Under the pieces are notes generated by a model. The model ran no database searches. It had not been told where the DNA came from and was given only the letters and a program-made list of their open reading frames with translations. Below, one piece after another: positions 14,797-18,895 of a stretch of DNA of 18,895 bases (within the stretch, counting starts at the first letter, position 1; each line of letters opens with the position of its first letter). Location of the stretch: assembly GCA_947452355.1 (NCBI GenBank), contig CANGCU010000006.1, forward strand, positions 1 through 18,895, given 5' to 3'. Source of the DNA: Microbacteriaceae bacterium (GTDB lineage: Bacteria > Actinomycetota > Actinomycetes > Actinomycetales > Microbacteriaceae). A program made the position numbers and the translations under genes.

Positions 14797-16049
14797 CGGG
14801 CGACTCGTTCGGCGATGTCCGTTCGGAAGTGCGAGCCCTCCAACGTGATGCGATCGAGCGCCAAGTACACGCGCCTGCGCGCATCGACGAAGTCGGCTCC
14901 GCGTGCGATGACCGTCAGGACACGTCCGCCGGTCGAGACGAAGCCCTCGCTGTCGCCGTCTCGTGCGGTCGCGGCGTGGGCAATCGAGATGCCGGGGACC
15001 GCGAGTGCGTCTGCCAATCCGAGAATTGGCCGTCCCGTAACAGGAGATTCGGGGTAACCCTCACTCGCAAGAACGACCGTCACGGCAACGTCGTCCGAAA
15101 AGACCGGTTCAGCGACGGATGCCAGTCGACCCGTCGCCGTCGCCAACAGCAACTCTGCGAGAGACGATTCGAGGCGCTCGAGGACGACCTGGGTCTCTGG
15201 GTCACCGAAACGTGCGTTGAACTCGATCACGCGAACGCCAATCGGTGTCACGATTAGTCCGCAGTACAACAGCCCAACGAACGGAATGCCACGGCGCGAC
15301 ATCTCGCGAATCGTCGGCTGTGCGACGGTCTCGATGACCTCATCGACGAATCCCTCTGGCAACCACGGCAGTGGTGAATATGCACCCATACCGCCAGTGT
15401 TCGGACCCTCGTCGTTGTCGAACACTCGCTTGTAGTCCTGGGCGGGGGACAACGGAACGACGGCGTCACCGTCGGACAACACGAAGAGCGAGACCTCCTG
15501 GCCGTCGAGGAACTCCTCAATCAAGACGGCGCCCTGGTGAATGAAGAACGCGGCGTGGTCGTGGGCCGCCTTGCGGTCAGCGGTGACGAGGACACCCTTG
15601 CCCGCGGCGAGTCCGTCGGCCTTGACGACATAGGGCGCACCAAATTCGTCGAGAGCGGATTCGACGTCAGCCATCGTTGTCGCCGATACTGAACGACCCG
15701 TCGGCACGCGGGCGGCGTTCATGATTTCTTTCGCGAAGTCCTTCGAGCCCTCTAACTGCGCTGCGGCCTTGTCCGGTCCGAAGACGGGGATGCCCGCTTT
15801 TCGCAATTCATCAGCGACGCCGGCGACCAGGGGCGCTTCCGGACCGACAATAACGAGTTCGATGTTCTGTTCCGACGCGTACTCGGCAATCAATGCGCCG
15901 TCCGTCGTGTCGATCGACACCGTCTCGACCACGTCATGGATTCCGGCGTTTCCCGGGGCGACGACGATTTCGTGAGCGGTCGAGTCTCGTAACAGTGCGT
16001 TGACGATGGCGTGCTCTCTGGCACCGGACCCGATCACGAGTATCTTCAC
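14793..16049 (-). CDS. purD: Phosphoribosylamine-glycine ligase (GAR synthetase)
   Basis: This ATP-grasp enzyme makes glycinamide ribonucleotide from phosphoribosylamine and glycine, directly after the PurF step. The 418 residues start with VIGSGAREHAI (5-15). GNAGI, VGPEAPLVAGV, FGPDKAAAQLEGSKDFAKE, KADGLAAGKGVLV (ATP loop), DYKRVFDNDEGPNTGGMGAYSP and FNARFGDPETQ then follow in the expected order. GTG at 16049 follows a TAGGGT box at leaderless spacing, making purD the first gene of the purD-purC-VOC-purS-purQ-purL operon. It diverges from the sterol-carrier-domain gene across 38 bases. Confidence 0.97.
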   Translation of the reverse strand: MKILVIGSGAREHAIVNALLRDSTAHEIVVAPGNAGIHDVVETVSIDTTDGALIAEYASEQNIELVIVGPEAPLVAGVADELRKAGIPVFGPDKAAAQLEGSKDFAKEIMNAARVPTGRSVSATTMADVESALDEFGAPYVVKADGLAAGKGVLVTADRKAAHDHAAFFIHQGAVLIEEFLDGQEVSLFVLSDGDAVVPLSPAQDYKRVFDNDEGPNTGGMGAYSPLPWLPEGFVDEVIETVAQPTIREMSRRGIPFVGLLYCGLIVTPIGVRVIEFNARFGDPETQVVLERLESSLAELLLATATGRLASVAEPVFSDDVAVTVVLASEGYPESPVTGRPILGLADALAVPGISIAHAATARDGDSEGFVSTGGRVLTVIARGADFVDARRRVYLALDRITLEGSHFRTDIAERVAR

Positions 16050-16055
16050 GTGAAA

Positions 16056-16061
16056 ACCCTA
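16056..16061 (-). promoter_or_regulatory. -10 box (TAGGGT) of the purD operon, leaderless
   Basis: On the minus strand TAGGGT ends six bases before the purD GTG at 16049. No consensus -35 and no evident purine repressor operator is visible in the 38-base gap. Confidence 0.6.
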
Positions 16062-16074
16062 CCTTTGCCGCTGC

Positions 16075-16080
16075 TAGCGT
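16075..16080 (+). promoter_or_regulatory. -10 box (TAGCGT) of the sterol-carrier-domain gene, leaderless
   Basis: TAGCGT is followed by seven bases and the GTG at 16088. It lies 13 bases from the opposing purD box. Confidence 0.5.
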
Positions 16081-16087
16081 GTTGGGC

Positions 16088-16453
16088 GTGCCCCTTCCCC
16101 GTATCGACGCCGAACGCGGCCGAGCCGCGATTGCGGAAGTTCGGGCAGGGTCTGGCGATCGGGACGCCACCGCAATCGCCGTGAGGTTTATCCTTCAGGA
16201 ATTCGCACGCATCGCGCCGGGAAAATCCGTCGAAGTCCGCGTCCCGCCGCACGGTGCCGTTCAAATCGTCGAGGGGCTCGGCCATACGCGAGGAACTCCG
16301 CCGAACGTCATCGAACTCGATGCGACGACGCTCGTGGCGCTCGCCGTCGGTGATGAGTCCTGGGATGCCGCCGTTTCCCGCGGTGCCGTGCGCGCCTCCG
16401 GCACCCGTGCGACACTGGCCGAACTCGTGCCCCTCGTCGGACTGGGAGAATAG
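16088..16453 (+). CDS. Sterol-carrier (SCP2)-domain protein
   Basis: This encodes a 121-residue cytoplasmic protein. The segment SVEVRVPPHGAVQIVEGL, then HTRGTPPNVIELDATTLVALAVG, W..AV and GAVRASGTRA, is the pattern of actinobacterial SCP2-like sterol carrier family proteins, which have a hydrophobic binding pocket. The ligand and function are not established. A gene of this kind lies beside purF/purM in mycobacteria as well, as I recall, so the linkage to purine genes looks conserved. GTG at 16088 is chosen over the GTG three codons upstream, which overlaps the -10 box. The next gene starts five bases after its stop. Confidence 0.85.
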   Translation: MPLPRIDAERGRAAIAEVRAGSGDRDATAIAVRFILQEFARIAPGKSVEVRVPPHGAVQIVEGLGHTRGTPPNVIELDATTLVALAVGDESWDAAVSRGAVRASGTRATLAELVPLVGLGE

Positions 16454-16457
16454 CCAC

Positions 16458-16754
16458 ATGACTAAAACCGACGTCACCATCCGCCGTGCTCCTCGAATCT
16501 GGTCATTCATGGTGACCGGCGCGTTCGTCGGAGTCATCGCTGCCGCGATCGTGACGGTGTCGTCTCCCATCGACCCCGCCGTTGGATTTTGGCCGACATT
16601 CGGATTTTTCGGAATCTTTGCGTTCGGGTTAGGGCTTGTGCTTGGCGGGCTCGTCGGTGTCGCAATCGACGCCCGAACGCGATCGACCCGCGGCGTTGCG
16701 GAAATCACGGAAACGAAGAATCGAGCAACGAAAGCTCGTAAGCCCAAGAATTAG
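16458..16754 (+). CDS. Small two-helix membrane protein, unknown function
   Basis: This encodes a 98-residue protein with two predicted membrane helices, about residues 15-34 (WSFMVTGAFVGVIAAAIVTV) and 43-69 (FWPTFGFFGIFAFGLGLVLGGLVGVAI), and a basic C-terminal tail ending KARKPKN. GGGAGA (16444-16449) lies eight bases before the ATG. It is probably co-transcribed with the SCP2-domain gene. I do not recognise a named family. Its stop codon overlaps the purF stop codon on the opposite strand. Confidence 0.8.
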   Translation: MTKTDVTIRRAPRIWSFMVTGAFVGVIAAAIVTVSSPIDPAVGFWPTFGFFGIFAFGLGLVLGGLVGVAIDARTRSTRGVAEITETKNRATKARKPKN

Positions 16755-18208
16755 GACGACTGGTTCTCTTCGACCCAGCGCAAGTATTCGGGAGTGACGG
16801 TGCCCGTCACGTACTCTCCGGTGAAACAGGACATATCGAGCGCGCTGACCTGACTTCCCTCGACAATCGCGCCGTACATGTCGTCGACCTCTTGATAAAT
16901 GAGGTGGTCTGCACCGATTTCATTCGCAATTTCAGGAATCTTGCGACCAGCCGCAACCAGTTCGGCTCGGTTCGGCATGTTGATTCCGTAGACGTGGGGG
17001 AAACGCACGGGCGGGGCGGCGGACGTAAACGTCACCGAGTTCGCGCCGGCATTACGCGCCATGTCGACAATCTCGCGTGAGGTCGTCCCGCGCACAATCG
17101 AGTCATCGACAATCAGGACGTTCTTGCCCTTGAACTCGGACGGCATCGCATTGAGCTTCTGGCGGACGCCTTTAGTTCGCGCCTCTTGGCCCGGCATGAT
17201 GAACGTTCGGCCGACGTAGCGGTTCTTGTAGAAGCCCTCGCGATATTCGATGCCGAGCTTTCGTGCGACTTGGAGTGCGGCTGGGCGTGACGAGTCCGGG
17301 ATCGGCATGACGACGTCGATGTCGCCCGCGGGTGCCCATTTCGCGATGGTGTCGGCGAGGCGATCCCCAAGGCGAAGGCGCGCTTCGTAGACCGAAATAC
17401 CGTTCATGACCGAGTCGGGACGCGCCAAATAAACGTATTCGAACGAACAGGGAATAAGCACCGGGTTCTTCGCGCACTGGCGTGACACCATGTCGCCGTC
17501 CTGAGAAATGAAGATGGCTTCGCCCGGTTCGACGTCGCGAACGATCTCGTAACCGCCGGCCTCGAGAACGAGCGATTCGCTCGCAACGACCCACTCAGCC
17601 CCGACGAGTCCGGCTTCGCGACGCCCCAGAATGAGCGGACGAATGCCGAACGGGTCGCGGAACGCGAGCAACCCGTGCCCGGCGATGAGCGCAATCGCCG
17701 CGTACGACCCCTCGACGCGTTCGTGCAGTCGCGCGACGGCGTCGAAGATGTTGTCGGGGGAGAACTTTTCGGCGGTCGTCGCAGCCTGCAGCTCGTGGGC
17801 AAGGACGTTGACGAGAAGCTCGGTGTCGGAATTGGTGTTGAGGTGGCGGCGGTCGTCGTCATTGAGTTCGCGCGTCAATTCGCGGGTGTTCGTCAGGTTG
17901 CCGTTATGAACGAGGATGATCCCGTAGGGCGCATTGACAAAGAATGGCTGCGCTTCCTCTTCCCGGTCGGCATTTCCGCGCGTCGCATATCGAACGTGAC
18001 CGAGCCCGACGTTTCCCAAGAGACTGCGCATGTCGCGAGTGCGGAACGCCTCTCGAACCTGCCCCTTCGCCTTCGCCATGTGAAGTGTCTTGTCCTCGCA
18101 CGTTGCGATCCCCGTCGAGTCCTGGCCGCGGTGTTGCAACAACGCGAGGGCGTCATACACCTGCTGATTGACGGCGGTAGACGAGACAATTCCGACGATG
18201 CCGCACAT
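16751..18208 (-). CDS. purF: Amidophosphoribosyltransferase, E. coli-like type
   Basis: The product catalyses the first committed purine step, PRPP plus glutamine to phosphoribosylamine. ATG at 18208 gives MCGIVGIV, where Cys2 becomes the N-terminal nucleophile after Met removal. AAGGAG (18220-18225) lies 11 bases upstream; the earlier GTG at 18220 overlaps it. The 485 residues comprise an Ntn glutaminase domain (LLQHRGQDSTGI, GHVRYATRG, HNGNLTN) and a phosphoribosyltransferase domain (YKNRYVGRTFIMPGQ, PRPP loop VLIVDDSIVRGTTS at 364-377). There is no propeptide. Sites that bind an Fe-S cluster in B. subtilis-type PurF look altered: FPHVYG has His405, and SCFTG has a single Cys461. It resembles E. 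coli PurF more than mycobacterial PurF as I remember them. It diverges from purM. Confidence 0.96.
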   Translation of the reverse strand: MCGIVGIVSSTAVNQQVYDALALLQHRGQDSTGIATCEDKTLHMAKAKGQVREAFRTRDMRSLLGNVGLGHVRYATRGNADREEEAQPFFVNAPYGIILVHNGNLTNTRELTRELNDDDRRHLNTNSDTELLVNVLAHELQAATTAEKFSPDNIFDAVARLHERVEGSYAAIALIAGHGLLAFRDPFGIRPLILGRREAGLVGAEWVVASESLVLEAGGYEIVRDVEPGEAIFISQDGDMVSRQCAKNPVLIPCSFEYVYLARPDSVMNGISVYEARLRLGDRLADTIAKWAPAGDIDVVMPIPDSSRPAALQVARKLGIEYREGFYKNRYVGRTFIMPGQEARTKGVRQKLNAMPSEFKGKNVLIVDDSIVRGTTSREIVDMARNAGANSVTFTSAAPPVRFPHVYGINMPNRAELVAAGRKIPEIANEIGADHLIYQEVDDMYGAIVEGSQVSALDMSCFTGEYVTGTVTPEYLRWVEENQSS

Positions 18209-18291
18209 GACGAGGCGCACTCCTTCGGGTGAATGTCGGTGCCACTCGGCTCCGCGTTCATTCTCTCACATCGACCAGAGGGCAGGGTCGA

Positions 18292-18297
18292 TAGAAT
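18292..18297 (+). promoter_or_regulatory. -10 box (TAGAAT) of purM, leaderless
   Basis: TAGAAT, a near-consensus -10 box, is followed by exactly six bases and the purM ATG at 18304. The purF start lies 95 bases away on the other strand; no equally clear box is seen for purF, although GAGAAT within 18255-18265 on the minus strand is possible. Confidence 0.65.
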
Positions 18298-18303
18298 TGC
18301 CCA

Positions 18304-18895
18304 ATGACGGTGCCCAATTCGTATTCAGCGGCCGGTGTCGACACCGAAGCGGGCGACAGGGCCGTCGAGCTCATGAAAGCGGCCGTCGCCGCGACCCACG
18401 GACCCGACATCCTCGGTGGGGTGGGTGGATTCGCCGGACTCATGGACGTGTCGTTTCTCAAGGACTTCCGCCGCCCAATTCTCGCGACATCGACCGACGG
18501 CGTCGGCACGAAGGTCGCCATCGCGCAGGCCCTCGACGTCCACCACACGATCGGCCACGACCTCGTCGGGATGGTCGTCGACGACATCGTGGTCGTCGGT
18601 GCCAAGCCGCTATTCATGACGGACTATATCGCCTGCGGCAAGGTCGTCCCGGAACGCATCGCCGACATCGTGCGCGGAATCGCCGAGGCATGTGCGCTGA
18701 CCGGCACCGCGCTGGTTGGAGGCGAGACCGCCGAGCACCCCGGCCTAATGGGGGAACACGACTATGACGTCGCGGGTGCGGCCGTCGGTGCCGTCGAAGC
18801 GGACGAAATGCTGGGAGCCGACAAGGTCGAGCCCGGCGATGTCGTTATCGCGATGGCATCGAGCGGACTTCACTCGAACGGCTACTCGCTCGTTC
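18304..18895 (+). CDS. purM: Phosphoribosylformylglycinamidine cyclo-ligase (AIR synthetase), cut by window end
   Basis: The product closes the imidazole ring, converting FGAM to AIR with ATP. The first 197 residues are present, slightly over half of the usual 340-370. They include SAAGVDTEAGDRAVELMK (8-25), GGVGGFAGLMD, ATSTDGVGTK (61-70), HDLVGMVVDDIVVVGAKPLF (85-104), GGETAEHPG (139-147), DYDVAGAAVG (153-162) and ASSGLHSNGYSL (185-196), all conserved PurM blocks. The start is supported by the leaderless TAGAAT box. The frame is open to the last base, so truncation is by the window edge only. Confidence 0.97.
   Translation, partial: MTVPNSYSAAGVDTEAGDRAVELMKAAVAATHGPDILGGVGGFAGLMDVSFLKDFRRPILATSTDGVGTKVAIAQALDVHHTIGHDLVGMVVDDIVVVGAKPLFMTDYIACGKVVPERIADIVRGIAEACALTGTALVGGETAEHPGLMGEHDYDVAGAAVGAVEADEMLGADKVEPGDVVIAMASSGLHSNGYSLV

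Noticed and set aside
16046..16747. Minus-strand open frame of about 230 codons opposite the SCP2 and small membrane genes
   Set aside because: The plus-strand products have family patterns and membrane helices with good starts; the antisense translation has none.
18168..18767. Plus-strand open frame of about 200 codons overlapping the 5' end of purM
   Set aside because: The translation is Arg-rich low complexity and out of frame with clear PurM motifs.

Overview
The window looks like a chromosomal segment of a high-GC actinobacterium, most likely a Microbacteriaceae-type organism with a compact genome. The evidence is dense actinobacterial housekeeping genes with very short intergenic gaps, frequent GTG starts, a PurS/PurQ/small-PurL enzyme set, a sterol-carrier gene beside purine genes, and a membrane-anchored septum-formation domain protein. 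The lineage is inferred from gene content and protein style, not from a database match. No stretch over 300 bases lacks a gene, and I saw no rRNA, tRNA, CRISPR array or insertion sequence.

Layout. Bases 1-914 hold the 3' end of an unrecognised gene overlapped by an unrecognised membrane protein gene. This stretch is visibly poorer in G+C (about 48% in lines counted by hand, against about 58-65% elsewhere) and looks like accessory DNA. Bases 980-3194 (minus strand) carry xthA, a threonine aldolase gene and a small DUF2470-like gene. Bases 3229-4943 (plus) carry pyrE and a membrane protein with a septum-formation-like domain. A solitary DNA methyltransferase (4897-5751, minus) diverges from a SpoU-family RNA methyltransferase, which is followed by purA (plus). 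Bases 7825-8699 (plus) carry a small lipoprotein and a secreted acidic Ser/Asp/Gly-rich protein, then a strong hairpin and an AroQ chorismate mutase. A stand-alone YqaJ-type nuclease is at 9084-9674 (minus).

The rest is a purine biosynthesis region. The minus-strand operon is purD-purC-(VOC dioxygenase-like)-purS-purQ-purL. It diverges from a sterol-carrier-domain gene plus a small membrane protein gene (plus). purF (minus) ends on the last base pairs of that small gene and diverges from purM (plus, cut by the window end). Together the pur genes cover PRPP amidotransfer (PurF), GAR synthesis (PurD), FGAM synthesis (PurSQL), AIR synthesis (PurM), SAICAR synthesis (PurC) and the first AMP branch step (PurA). 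pyrE supplies the parallel pyrimidine step.

The most striking pattern is regulatory. At least eight genes have a TANNNT box ending exactly 6 or 7 bases before the start codon, the signature of leaderless transcription. Three divergent pairs are run from 17-38 bp intergenic gaps. In the tightest (17 bp, DNA methyltransferase / RNA methyltransferase) the two opposing -10 boxes overlap by five bases. I did not find convincing evidence of a wholly new multi-gene system. The best candidates for novelty are the low-GC gene pair at the left edge, the lipoprotein/secreted-protein pair and the solitary YqaJ nuclease.
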